Shown: positions 9,805 through 18,448 of the stretch, in pieces
Numbering within the stretch: the stretch's first letter is position 1
How the letters are laid out: the number at the start of each line of letters is the position of its first letter
Origin: CAZCAC01 sp964496575
Lineage (GTDB): Bacteria > Planctomycetota > UBA1135 > GCA-002686595
Assembly (NCBI GenBank): GCA_964496575.1
Contig: CAZCAC010000028.1
Span: 1 to 64,000 of the forward strand
DNA length: 64,000 bases
Reading direction: 5' to 3'
The notes under the pieces: model-generated
The model's database searches: none
Seen by the model: only the letters and a program-made list of their open reading frames with translations
What the model was told of the DNA's origin: nothing
Program-made: the position numbers and the translations under genes

Positions 9805-10593
9805 ATGATCCGCGCCCTGATGACCTCGGCCTCCGGCATGAAGGCCCAGCAGAAACAGGTGGACACGGTCGCGAACAACATCGCGAACGTGAATACGGCG
9901 GGCTACAAGCGCACCGGCTTGACCTTCCGTTCCTTGCTCTATCAGACCTACCGCGAGCCAGGAGCTCCCACTTCGGAGAGCCAGATGAACCCCACTGGAC
10001 TGCAGATCGGCAGTGGGGTGGAGATCGCCGGGTCTCGGCGCCAGTTCCGTCAGGGCGAGCTGGAACCGACCGGTGCGCAGTTCGACATCGCCATCAATGG
10101 GCAGGGGTTCTTCCAGATCATCCTGCCCAACGGGGAGGAGCGCTACACCCGTGACGGTCACTTCCAGCGAGACGGGGACGGAACGGTGGTCACGTCGGAG
10201 GGGTATCCCCTGACGTCGATGCCCAACATCGCCGCCGATGTGATCGAGGTCAGCGTCGCCGAGGATGGAACCGTGACCACGCGCACCTCGGAGAGCGATA
10301 CCGGGTCGAGCCCAGGCACCCTGAGCCTGTTCCGCTTCACCAACCCCGAAGGGCTGAAAGCTCAGGGCGGGAACCTGTACAGCGAGACGAGCAGCTCCGG
10401 AGCCCCCCAGCAGAAAAACCCGGGCGATTCCGGCACCGGTCGGCTCGTGCAGGGTCACGTCGAGCGGTCGAACGTCGAAGTGGTGGACGAGCTCGTTCAC
10501 CTGATCGTCGCGCAGCGCAACTACGAGGTGAACAGCCGTGCCGTGCGCGCCGCCGACGAGATGCTGCAGCAAGTCAACCAGATGATCCGCTAG
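9805..10593 (+). CDS. flgG: Flagellar distal rod protein FlgG
   Basis: FlgG builds the distal rod. The 262-residue length matches the family (about 260). It has 'MIRALMTSASGMKAQQKQVD' at the start, 'NNIANVNTAGYKRTGLTFR' near residue 28 and 'DIAINGQGFFQI...YTRDGHFQRD' in the middle. It ends with 'VVDELVHLIVAQRNYEVNS' and 'AADEMLQQVNQMIR'. It follows flgF by 37 bases and precedes flgA by 9. All parts of the family are present, with no oddities. Confidence 0.97.
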   Translation: MIRALMTSASGMKAQQKQVDTVANNIANVNTAGYKRTGLTFRSLLYQTYREPGAPTSESQMNPTGLQIGSGVEIAGSRRQFRQGELEPTGAQFDIAINGQGFFQIILPNGEERYTRDGHFQRDGDGTVVTSEGYPLTSMPNIAADVIEVSVAEDGTVTTRTSESDTGSSPGTLSLFRFTNPEGLKAQGGNLYSETSSSGAPQQKNPGDSGTGRLVQGHVERSNVEVVDELVHLIVAQRNYEVNSRAVRAADEMLQQVNQMIR

Positions 10594-10602
10594 GTAATCG
10601 CC

Positions 10603-11541
10603 ATGCTCACCACTTTCGGAGCCATCGCTCTCACCACCGTCACGGTCACCCTCCCCATGGAGGCCCAGGTCGACGGTTCGGAGATCACCCTCGGCGAGAT
10701 CGCCACCGTGGAAGGCGAGAACGCCGAGCTCGTCGCTCGGGTCGAGGCATTCGCTCTCGGCTACGCCCCCTCGCCCGGCTACAGCCGCGTCATCCAGGGC
10801 TGGCAGCTCGAGCAGAGAGTGCGCAAGGAGTTCGAGAACCTCGACTTGGTCTTCGACGGCAAGGCCGCCTGTCGCATCCTTCCCACGGTCGCGGTCATCT
10901 CCGCTGCGGAGATCGAAGAGGCAGCGCGCCAGTCCCTGGTCGCCCTCTTCGCCGGCCAGGACGTCGAGATCCGGCTGAAGGGCGAGCTCGACGACGAGCG
11001 AGTCCCGGTCGGCCGTGAGAGTCGGGAGCTCTCCGCGGAGCCGAACACGGCTGCGATGAAACCCGGATCCTGGAGCGTCCCGGTCAGGATCGAGATCGAC
11101 GGCGTCCCCTATCGCACCGTCTGGACCGCGTTCCAGGTCGATCTCTACCAGGTGATGCCGGTGATGAAGAAGGACATCGCACCGGGACAGGTCATCGAAG
11201 CGGCCGACGTGGTCATGCAGAGGGCCGCGGTCGCCGCCGGTGCCCGCCGAGGTCCGCTGAGCCGGGCCGCTCTGGTCGGAGCCGAAGCGAAGCGCCTCCT
11301 GCCCGCGGGGCTGCCCGTCGCCGAGCGCGACGTTCGTCGCGAGCTGGCGATCAAGCGCGGGGAAACGGTCTCCCTGACCGTGCGGAACGGACTGGTCACG
11401 GTCTCCACCGAGGTGGTCTCCATCCAGGACGCGTACCTCGGTGACCTGGTTCCGATCCAGACGTTCGGTCGTCGCCAGGAGCTGACCGCCAGGGTGGTCG
11501 GCACACGTCGATTGGAGCTCAACCTGAAGAGCGTCCACTAG
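10603..11541 (+). CDS. flgA: P-ring assembly chaperone FlgA
   Basis: FlgA is a periplasmic chaperone for FlgI polymerisation. The 312-residue product has a short hydrophobic N-terminus that may be a signal. The C-terminal SAF/ChapFlgA part runs from about residue 185 ('MKKDIAPGQVIEAADVVMQ', then 'LLPAGLPVAERDVRR') to 'IKRGETVSLTVRNGLVTVS' and 'VVGTRRLELNL'. At 312 aa it is longer than the Salmonella protein (219 aa); the extra N-terminal part ('DGSEITLGEIATVEGENAE') is the domain seen in many other phyla. It lies in flgF-G-A-H-I order, consistent with coordinated ring assembly. Confidence 0.93.
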   Translation: MLTTFGAIALTTVTVTLPMEAQVDGSEITLGEIATVEGENAELVARVEAFALGYAPSPGYSRVIQGWQLEQRVRKEFENLDLVFDGKAACRILPTVAVISAAEIEEAARQSLVALFAGQDVEIRLKGELDDERVPVGRESRELSAEPNTAAMKPGSWSVPVRIEIDGVPYRTVWTAFQVDLYQVMPVMKKDIAPGQVIEAADVVMQRAAVAAGARRGPLSRAALVGAEAKRLLPAGLPVAERDVRRELAIKRGETVSLTVRNGLVTVSTEVVSIQDAYLGDLVPIQTFGRRQELTARVVGTRRLELNLKSVH

Positions 11542-11559
11542 ATCCCCGGAGAACACAGC

Positions 11560-12186
11560 ATGAGCACTCGAAGCATCTTGATCGGCGTCCTCGCCATCCT
11601 CAGTCTCGCCACGTCCGCCTCTGCCCAGGCGCGGCGCGGCTCGATCTACGAGCCGAGCCAGGGTCCCTTCGGCCTGGTCGCCAACAAGACCGCCAGCCGT
11701 CCCGGCGACCTGGTGACGATCCTGATCTCCGAGGTTCAGAACGTGCAGGAGGAGGAGAAGAGCGACTTCAAGCGCCAGACCGACCTCTCCTACGCGCTCA
11801 CCTCCTTCGACATCAAACAGGATGCCTTCAGCGTCCTGCCCGACCTCGCGGCGGGCTCGAAGGACGACTTCAAGGGCGAGGCCAAGCAGGAGAAGAAGGG
11901 CAACTTCAAGGCCCGCTTGACCGCCGTCGTCGTCGATGCGCTTCCGAACGGGAACCTGGTCATCCGCGGCCGCCGGGAGATCCGCGTCGACCTGCAGGTC
12001 AAGACGATCGAGTTCTCCGGCATCGTTCGCCGTTACGACATCACTCAGATGAACACCGTGGAGAGCGAGCTGGTGGCGGACGCGAAGGTCTCCTACACCG
12101 GCGCCGGCCCCGCCACCGATTCGACCAACCGAGTCGGGCTCGGTGGCATCATCCACAGCGCCATCGTCTGGCTGTGGCCCTTCTGA
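11560..12186 (+). CDS. flgH: Flagellar L-ring protein FlgH without a lipobox
   Basis: FlgH forms the outer-membrane L ring. The 208-residue product has a signal peptide ('LIGVLAILSLATSASA') and the family features 'SIYEPSQGPFGLVANKTA', 'RPGDLVTILISEVQN', 'ARLTAVVVDALPNGNLVIRG' and a C-terminal 'HSAIVWLWPF'. Most FlgH proteins are lipoproteins, but this one contains no cysteine at all and appears to be processed by signal peptidase I. The gene lies 18 bases after flgA and 32 before flgI. Identity is firm; how it stays in the outer membrane is open. Confidence 0.93.
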   Translation: MSTRSILIGVLAILSLATSASAQARRGSIYEPSQGPFGLVANKTASRPGDLVTILISEVQNVQEEEKSDFKRQTDLSYALTSFDIKQDAFSVLPDLAAGSKDDFKGEAKQEKKGNFKARLTAVVVDALPNGNLVIRGRREIRVDLQVKTIEFSGIVRRYDITQMNTVESELVADAKVSYTGAGPATDSTNRVGLGGIIHSAIVWLWPF

Positions 12187-12218
12187 TCGCCGAGGACTCC
12201 TGAGTCGACCGAATCATC

Positions 12219-13514
12219 ATGCTCTACTCCCTCGTTCTCGCGCTGTTGCCCGCCGGACTCGCCCTCGCGCCGCAGGAGAACCCCCTCCAGGATCCGCCGG
12301 ATCCCGGAGCCGACACCCCTCCGGCGGAAGAAGCAGAGCCCGGAATCCGTCTGTGGAATGACGGGGGCATCCAGGCGCCGACCCAGCCGCAGGGACGTTC
12401 GACCGCGAGCGTGAGTCGCACCCGCCGCTTCGCGCCCGCTCCGGCTCGCGCCGGTGGGCTGACGGCCACCCGGACCCCGGTCAGCAGCCTGATCGCCGTG
12501 CGGGGCATGGAAGAGAACCACTTGATGGGGATCGGGCTGGTGGTCGGGCTCGCCGGTACCGGAGACTCCGGGGCGGGGGCGAAGAAGCTGCTGCAGAACC
12601 TCCTGCTCACCCGGAACATCAACCTGGACATCCAGGAGCTGAACTCCAAGAACGTCGCCGTGGTGGGGGTCGAAGCGAAGTTGCCCGCAGGGATCAAACC
12701 CGGACGACGCATCGACGTGCGCGTCTCGGCGATCGGTGACGCCGACAGCCTCCTGGGCGGAAACTTGATGATGACCGAGCTGACCGAGGTCACCGGACGA
12801 TACGTCTACGCGACCGCGTCGGGTCCGATCACCGTGGGCGGTTTTTCCACCGGCGGCGAGGGCGCCTCGGCTACTCGCAACCACGTCACCGTGGGGACCC
12901 TGCCCAACGGCGGCAAGGTGGAGCGCGAAGTGCCGACGACGATCGTCAGTGATCACGGCTACCTCTACCTGGACTCCAAGATCGCGCACGACTCCTTCGG
13001 CAACGTCGTGAGCATCACGGAAGCGGTGAACGCTCTGTATCCCGGTGCAGCGGAGATCAGTGCCGACGGCAAGGCGATCCGGGTGAGAGTTCCCGCCGAT
13101 CTGCCGACCTTTGAGCACGCGGCCTTCGTTCAGTCGATCCTCCGGCAGGAGGTGCTGTCCCACAACCTGGCTCGAGTGATCATCAACGAACGCTCGGGCG
13201 TGATCGTCATGGGCGGGGACGTGAGGCTGCAGCCCGGAGTCATCTCCTACGGCAACCTGACGGTGACCATCGCGGAGACGCCGGAGGCGAGCCAGCCCGG
13301 CCCGCTGTCCGGTGGGACGACGCAGGTTCTCGACCGCACCAGCGTGAGCGTCGAAGAGGACAACAACGCCCTGGTGCTGGCGCCCGGCGCCGTCACCCTG
13401 CAAGAGGTCGTGGACGTTCTGAACGTGCTTGGTACGACACCACGCGACATGATCACCATCCTGCAGGCGATGTCACAGGCGGGGACGCTCCTCGCCGAGA
13501 TCCGGAGGATGTGA
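12219..13514 (+). CDS. flgI: Flagellar P-ring protein FlgI
   Basis: FlgI forms the periplasmic P ring around the rod. The 431-residue product has a signal sequence ('LVLALLPAGLALA') and about 70 residues of Pro/Ala-rich linker. The FlgI core then starts at 'PVSSLIAVRGMEENHLMGI', followed by 'GLVVGLAGTGDSGAGAKKL', 'KNVAVVGVEAKLPAGIKPG', 'RIDVRVSAIGDADSLLGG' and, near the end, 'VVDVLNVLGTTPRDMITIL'. The linker between signal and core is longer than usual. Its stop shares one base with the flgJ ATG (TGATG). Confidence 0.96.
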   Translation: MLYSLVLALLPAGLALAPQENPLQDPPDPGADTPPAEEAEPGIRLWNDGGIQAPTQPQGRSTASVSRTRRFAPAPARAGGLTATRTPVSSLIAVRGMEENHLMGIGLVVGLAGTGDSGAGAKKLLQNLLLTRNINLDIQELNSKNVAVVGVEAKLPAGIKPGRRIDVRVSAIGDADSLLGGNLMMTELTEVTGRYVYATASGPITVGGFSTGGEGASATRNHVTVGTLPNGGKVEREVPTTIVSDHGYLYLDSKIAHDSFGNVVSITEAVNALYPGAAEISADGKAIRVRVPADLPTFEHAAFVQSILRQEVLSHNLARVIINERSGVIVMGGDVRLQPGVISYGNLTVTIAETPEASQPGPLSGGTTQVLDRTSVSVEEDNNALVLAPGAVTLQEVVDVLNVLGTTPRDMITILQAMSQAGTLLAEIRRM

Positions 13515-13864
13515 TGCAGATCGGAATCAGGGAGATCACACCGCCGCTTCCGCAGGTCACCGGCGACGAGTTGCTGCCGCGAGGCGCAGGGGCGTCCGAG
13601 GACAAGCACCTGGCGACGGCGAAGAAGTTCGAGACGCTCATCGCCACGCAGATGGTGAAGGAGCTGCGCCGGGGCATGCCCAACGGCTTCTTCGGCGACG
13701 GTCCGGGGGCGGACGTCTACAACGGCTGGCTCGACAGTCGCCTCGGGGAAAGCCTGGCGGCGAACTGGGATATCGACCTGGCCGGAATGGTCAAGACCAA
13801 CCTCGACAGCAAGCAGGCGCGGCTGGAGAGCGCCCTCGAAGAGATGCAGGGAGACGCGCGATGA
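13514..13864 (+). CDS. flgJ: Rod-binding protein FlgJ, N-terminal domain only
   Basis: The 116-residue product corresponds to the rod-cap half of FlgJ ('ATAKKFETLIATQMVKELRR', 'GPGADVYNGWLDSRLGESL'). The muramidase domain found in enterobacterial FlgJ is absent, as in most non-proteobacterial flagella, so peptidoglycan clearance must depend on another enzyme not seen here. ATG 13514 overlaps the flgI stop by one base; a GTG at 13511 is an alternative. The gene overlaps flgN by four bases (ATGA). Confidence 0.88.
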   Translation: MQIGIREITPPLPQVTGDELLPRGAGASEDKHLATAKKFETLIATQMVKELRRGMPNGFFGDGPGADVYNGWLDSRLGESLAANWDIDLAGMVKTNLDSKQARLESALEEMQGDAR

Positions 13865-14334
13865 ACCTGGAAAGCCTGTTGAAGCACCTCGAGGCCAACG
13901 TCTCGGAGGAGATCGCCACCAAGCACAAGGTCCTCCTGAACATCGAGGCCCAGGAGAGCTCGGTCACTAGTCAGGAGCTCGACTCCTTCGAGCAGCAACT
14001 CGAGGAGATGAACGGCATCCTCGCCGCGGATACCAGTCGAAGCAGCCGGCGCGCGAGGCTCCTCGACGAGCTCTCCGAGCTCTGGAAGGTCCCCGCGGAC
14101 GCCTTGACCCTCGGGGCGATCGTCCGGCGCCTCGGGCCGGAGGGGGCTCGGCTGGAGGAGCTGCGCTCCGAGCTTCGCGGAGTGGTCGCTGACGTGCTGA
14201 GACGAAACCGACGCCTGTCGAGTCTCATCGGCATGCACCGGCGACTGAATCGGGACATCGTCAACACCGTTCTCGGCGCCGAAGAGAAAGATGGCCTGCC
14301 CAGCTCGGGGGCCCTGCTCGACGCGGAGGCTTGA
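13861..14334 (+). CDS. flgN: FlgN-family export chaperone for FlgK/FlgL
   Basis: This 157-residue, almost wholly helical protein shows the FlgN pattern: an N-terminal helix ('LESLLKHLEANVSEEIATKHK'), a central Glu/Leu-rich coiled coil and a C-terminal helix 'RNRRLSSLIGMHRRLNRDIV'. FlgN chaperones bind the C-termini of FlgK and FlgL. The genes for both follow at once, which supports the call. It overlaps flgJ by four bases and ends three bases before flgK. Sequence similarity within this family is weak, so the assignment rests on size, helicity and position. Confidence 0.8.
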   Translation: MNLESLLKHLEANVSEEIATKHKVLLNIEAQESSVTSQELDSFEQQLEEMNGILAADTSRSSRRARLLDELSELWKVPADALTLGAIVRRLGPEGARLEELRSELRGVVADVLRRNRRLSSLIGMHRRLNRDIVNTVLGAEEKDGLPSSGALLDAEA

Positions 14335-14337
14335 TCC

Positions 14338-16677
14338 ATGACCAGCATCGGGCTGAACTCGGGGCTCAAGGCACTGCTCGCCTCGCAGGCGACGCTGGAC
14401 GTCATCGGGCACAACCTCTCCAACGCCAACACGCCGGGGTATTCCCGCCAGCGTCTCGAGCTGAGTGCCGCTCCGACGCTACATCGGCGAGGCCTCCTGA
14501 TGGGCGGCGGCGTGAACGCCGACGTGATCACGCGAACCACCGACGCTCTGCTGCAGATGCGCACGGTGGGGCAGATCTCCAGCCTGAGCCGGCTGGGGGC
14601 CAGCATCGGAGGCATGACCGAGGTCCAGGCGCTGCTCGGGGAGCCGGGCGGGTTCGGGCTCGGGGGCGGTCTGAACGAGTTCTTCGGCGCGATCGCCGAG
14701 CTGTCGACCTCGACCGAGGACCTCGTGCTCCGAACGGGGGTCGTGCAGATGACCACCGCGCTGACCACGCAGTTCAACCAGCTGGCTACCACGATGCGCT
14801 CCTTGCGCTTCGACACGGCCAACCAGGTCGGCATTCAGGTCAAGCAGGTCAATGCCCTCTCCGAGCAGCTGGTGAGGTTGAACCTGGAGATCTCGCAGAC
14901 GGAGGCCGCCGGAATGCCGGCCAACGACCTGCGAGACCAGCGCGACGAAGCGATCCGAAATCTCGCGGGCTACGTCGACATCAACTACCACGAAGATGAC
15001 AACGGGGTGATCCGGGTCACTGCCGGGGGCCGGTTGCTGGTCGGTGGGAACCGCTCCTTCGACATGAGCGCCAGCGTGCACGAGGACGGCTCGGTCGAGC
15101 TCTTCGTCGAAGGCAGCCCCGTCGCGGTGAGCCTGGCCCAGGGAAAGCTGGCCGGGCTGATCAGCGTCGGCGAGAACTTCATCCCCGGACTGCAGACCAA
15201 CTTCGATGAGCTGGCCCACAACCTGATCTTCGAGATGAACCGCGTGCACAGCACCGGTACCCCGACCGCGGGTCACTTCCAGACGCTGACCTCGACGTAC
15301 CCGGTGGTCGACGGCGACCTCGACGGCGACCTGACCGATGAGCTGATCAGCGCCGCCGGGCTGCCTTTCGACGTACAGAGCGGCGAGTTCTTCGTGAACG
15401 TCACCCGACTCGACACGGGTTCAATGGCGACCAGCAAGGTCACCATCGACATCGCCACCAGCACCGTCGGGGATGTGTTGACCTCTCTCAACGAGATCTC
15501 CGGCCTGAACGCCAACCTCAACTCCTTCGGACGCCTGCAGGTGTTCGCCGACGCCGGGTTCGGTTTCGACTTCGCCCCGAAGCTGGATCCGAGTCCCGAC
15601 AAGTCGGGCAGCCTGGGTGGCGGGGAAGCCTCCCTCGGCACCGCTGCGCGGGGGCCCTACACCCTGGCCGATGGGGCGACTCTGGACATCACGGGTCCTT
15701 CGGGGACTTTCAGCATCACCTTCGATGAGGCGGACTTCGAAGATGTCTCGCAAGCGACCGCCGATGAGATTGCGGCCGTGCTCAACGCGAATGCCGACGT
15801 GCAGGCGAATGGGCTGCGGGCCGTAGTGGTCGACGACCGCCTCTACGTGCAGACGGCCGCGACGGGAGCCACGGCGAGCTTCTCGGTGGATGGCGGTACC
15901 GCTCTTCCGGCCCTCGGCTGGGTCGGCGGAACCACGGTCGACGGACACGACTCGGCGGTCGATATCGAGATCGGCGGAAAGTACACCGGATCCCTCAACG
16001 ACCACTTCGTCTTCATTCCCAAGAGCGACGGCATCATCGGCACCACGCCGAACCTCGAGGTCGACGTATTCAACGCGAACAACCAGCTGGTCGCGACCCT
16101 GGATCTCGGTGACAGCTATCAGCCGGGAACGGAGATCGACGTCTACGAGGGTATCACCGTACGATTCGGCTTCGGAACGATCTCCGCGACGAACAACGAC
16201 TCGGCGCGCGTCGAGGCGATCGCCGACTCGGACACGTCGGACCTGCTGGCCGGGATCGGCCTGAACTCCCTCTTCGTCGGCACCGGGGCCGCGGACATCG
16301 CGATTCGAAGTGACCTGGAAGACGACCCCGAGCTGATCGCCGCCGGGGCCAGCGGCGCCTCCGGCGACAACCAGACCTTGCTGGACATGATGGAGCTGCA
16401 GCACCAGGAGATCGGCGGCCTGAGCGACGAGACCTTTGGTGACTTCTACGGTGACCTGATCAGTGACGTGGGATTCGAGATCTCCACGGCCGATGCATCC
16501 CGGAACGTCGAGGAGTATCTGCTTCAGAACCTCGAGCAGCGCAGGGAAGAGGCTTCCGGCGTCAACGTGGACGAGGAAATGGTCAACATGATCCGCTTCG
16601 AGCAGAGCTTCGCGGCCGCCTCCAGGTACATCCAGGTCCTGAATGACCTCAGTGACGACCTTCTATCTTTGATCTGA
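14338..16677 (+). CDS. flgK: Hook-filament junction protein FlgK (HAP1)
   Basis: FlgK is the first hook-associated protein. The 779-residue product has the N-terminal axial motif 'IGHNLSNANTPGYSRQRLE' and 'DLRDQRDEAIRNLAGYVDI' near residue 200. Its C-terminus is typical of HAP1: 'GVNVDEEMVNMIRFEQSFA' and 'ASRYIQVLNDLSDDLLSLI'. The central region (roughly 340-640) holds an extra 200-300 residues compared with Salmonella FlgK (553 aa). It includes a beta-rich 'DGATLDITGPSGTFSITF' segment, probably a surface domain. It is followed by flgL after three bases. Confidence 0.96.
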   Translation: MTSIGLNSGLKALLASQATLDVIGHNLSNANTPGYSRQRLELSAAPTLHRRGLLMGGGVNADVITRTTDALLQMRTVGQISSLSRLGASIGGMTEVQALLGEPGGFGLGGGLNEFFGAIAELSTSTEDLVLRTGVVQMTTALTTQFNQLATTMRSLRFDTANQVGIQVKQVNALSEQLVRLNLEISQTEAAGMPANDLRDQRDEAIRNLAGYVDINYHEDDNGVIRVTAGGRLLVGGNRSFDMSASVHEDGSVELFVEGSPVAVSLAQGKLAGLISVGENFIPGLQTNFDELAHNLIFEMNRVHSTGTPTAGHFQTLTSTYPVVDGDLDGDLTDELISAAGLPFDVQSGEFFVNVTRLDTGSMATSKVTIDIATSTVGDVLTSLNEISGLNANLNSFGRLQVFADAGFGFDFAPKLDPSPDKSGSLGGGEASLGTAARGPYTLADGATLDITGPSGTFSITFDEADFEDVSQATADEIAAVLNANADVQANGLRAVVVDDRLYVQTAATGATASFSVDGGTALPALGWVGGTTVDGHDSAVDIEIGGKYTGSLNDHFVFIPKSDGIIGTTPNLEVDVFNANNQLVATLDLGDSYQPGTEIDVYEGITVRFGFGTISATNNDSARVEAIADSDTSDLLAGIGLNSLFVGTGAADIAIRSDLEDDPELIAAGASGASGDNQTLLDMMELQHQEIGGLSDETFGDFYGDLISDVGFEISTADASRNVEEYLLQNLEQRREEASGVNVDEEMVNMIRFEQSFAAASRYIQVLNDLSDDLLSLI

Positions 16678-16680
16678 TCC

Positions 16681-18114
16681 ATGAGCATTCGACCGACCCA
16701 GACCAGCACCTTCAGCCTGGTGGAGCGCGGCTTGGCGCTGAACTTCATCAAGCTGGCCACCGCCCAGGAGAAGGTCGCCACGGGCAAGCAGATCCTGCGT
16801 CCCTCCGACGATGCCGTGGGGACCGCTCGGGCGCTCTCGATGAGGCGGCAGCTGGGGCTCCTGGGCCGCTTCAGCCAGAGTGTGGAGAGCGGCCGTCCGA
16901 TCCTGGAGATCAGCACCGCGGCTCTCGAGGAGGCCTCCGGGATCCTCAGCGAGGCTCGAGCCCTCCTGGTCCAGGGCATGAGCGGCTCGATGAACCCGGA
17001 CGACAGGGAAGCCCTCGGCTTGCAAATCGAGCTCATCCTGGAGAAGCTCGTGGACGTGGCGAACACCAAGACCGCGGATCGCTACGTCTTCGCCGGCACC
17101 GAGACGGAGCGGCAGCCGTACACCATGACCAATGGTCCCAACGGACTGGAGATTCAGTACCACGGGAACAACGACGTGCAGAAGATCTCGATCGGCTTCG
17201 CCACCGAGCTCGCCCTGAACGTGCCCGGGTCGGAGGTCTTCGGGTCGAACGGAGTTCTCAGCGTGGACCTGTCCGGTCTGACCGGCGTCGCCCTGGGAAC
17301 GACGGCCAATCAGGGGTCCGGCTACGCGAACCTCCAGCTCCGACACGATGCGACCACCGGAGCACTCGGCTCGGGGCTGGCCCTGGTCGCCGGCGGCGCA
17401 CAGGACACCATCCTCGGGGATCACAATCTGACTGTCGATGCGGCGGCGGGCACCGTGCAGCTGGACAGCGGCAAGGCCTACTACTTCCCCCAGCCGACCG
17501 ACGCGGACTACACCGACTTCGTGGTCAAGGACGAGAACGGCGCCGAGCTGCACCTGGACTTCACCGGGTTCACCGGCGCCGGCAGCGTCTCCACGCTGAC
17601 CGGCGACGGTTCCGTCTCGCTCGATGGAACGGTCTTCACGCCGCTCACCTACACCGAGACCGACCTGGAGCTGATCGACAACAGCACCGGCACCGTCCTG
17701 CACATTGACACCACCGGTGTCCGCCGGGCGGGGCAGGAGCTGGTCAGCTTCTCCGGGAACACCGACATCTTCTCCGTCCTGGCCGGAGCCGCCTCGGACC
17801 TCGCCAACAGCGATGGTCTCGCCTCCCAGGACGTCGTGGATCGCCTCGCGGTTCGTTTCAACGAGCTGGAGTCGAACTTCAACAAGATCCTGAAGAACCT
17901 CGGCACGCTCGGGGCTCGCACCGAACGCCTGCTGTCCAGTGGAGATCGCCTCGACGCCCTCCAGTTGAACGTCGAAGGGCTGCTCTCCATGGTGGAGGAC
18001 GTCGATCTCTCCGACGTCGTCCTGGACATGACCAAGGCGGAGCAAACCTTGCAGCTCGCGCAGATGACCGGTTCACGCTTGATCCAGAACACCCTCCTCA
18101 ACTTCCTGAGGTGA
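16681..18114 (+). CDS. flgL: Hook-filament junction protein FlgL (HAP3)
   Basis: FlgL joins hook and filament above FlgK. The 477-residue protein has the flagellin-like N-terminus 'MSIRPTQTSTFSLVERGLAL', 'GKQILRPSDDAVGTARALS' and 'DRYVFAGTETERQPYTM' (the HAP3 signature). Its C-terminal helix is 'VEDVDLSDVVLDMTKAEQTL' followed by 'SRLIQNTLLNFL'. The inserted middle (about 200-370) makes it longer than Salmonella FlgL (317 aa). It sits after flgK and shares the operon that starts at flgF. Confidence 0.95.
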   Translation: MSIRPTQTSTFSLVERGLALNFIKLATAQEKVATGKQILRPSDDAVGTARALSMRRQLGLLGRFSQSVESGRPILEISTAALEEASGILSEARALLVQGMSGSMNPDDREALGLQIELILEKLVDVANTKTADRYVFAGTETERQPYTMTNGPNGLEIQYHGNNDVQKISIGFATELALNVPGSEVFGSNGVLSVDLSGLTGVALGTTANQGSGYANLQLRHDATTGALGSGLALVAGGAQDTILGDHNLTVDAAAGTVQLDSGKAYYFPQPTDADYTDFVVKDENGAELHLDFTGFTGAGSVSTLTGDGSVSLDGTVFTPLTYTETDLELIDNSTGTVLHIDTTGVRRAGQELVSFSGNTDIFSVLAGAASDLANSDGLASQDVVDRLAVRFNELESNFNKILKNLGTLGARTERLLSSGDRLDALQLNVEGLLSMVEDVDLSDVVLDMTKAEQTLQLAQMTGSRLIQNTLLNFLR

Positions 18115-18118
18115 TCGA

Positions 18119-18448
18119 ATGGTCGACAACTCCTCGGTCAACCGCCCCCAGCCCCGGCCGATCGGTCCGGGTGAAACCACTTCGGCGAAGCCCACTCGAG
18201 CTCCGGAGAATCAGACGGAGCCGCGTGACGGTCCCGCTTTCAAGGCACTCCTGGAGAAGCTCCAGCAGCAGGCCCAGAGCCTCCATCGGGAAAGCGAGAC
18301 GATCGCCCGCCCTGAGGAGCTCTCGGACGCAGTCGATCTCGCACGGTCATCCCTGAATGACGCCCTCTCCCTCAGCGACCAACTTCTGGAAGCATTCAGG
18401 GAGGCCGTGCAGAACGACGGCGCCGAGAGCCCCACCGACTCCGAGTGA
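18119..18448 (+). CDS. Small helical protein of the flg operon, unknown
   Basis: I do not recognise this 109-residue product. The first 40 residues are Pro/Thr-rich and probably disordered. The rest is two or three amphipathic helices ('FKALLEKLQQQAQSLHRES', 'AVDLARSSLNDALSLSDQLL'). No signal peptide or membrane segment is seen. It starts four bases after flgL and its stop overlaps the next start by one base (TGATG). Size and helicity would suit an export chaperone or a FlgM-like regulator, but no family motif supports either. Confidence 0.6.
   Translation: MVDNSSVNRPQPRPIGPGETTSAKPTRAPENQTEPRDGPAFKALLEKLQQQAQSLHRESETIARPEELSDAVDLARSSLNDALSLSDQLLEAFREAVQNDGAESPTDSE

Noticed and set aside
9769..12156. 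A 795-codon open frame on the minus strand opposite flgG-flgA-flgH
   Set aside because: It is a shadow of GC-rich coding sequence: no family motif, biased composition, and the plus strand encodes well-recognised flagellar proteins.
16663..18045. A 460-codon minus-strand open frame opposite flgL
   Set aside because: Same reason: antisense of a recognised gene with no domain signal.
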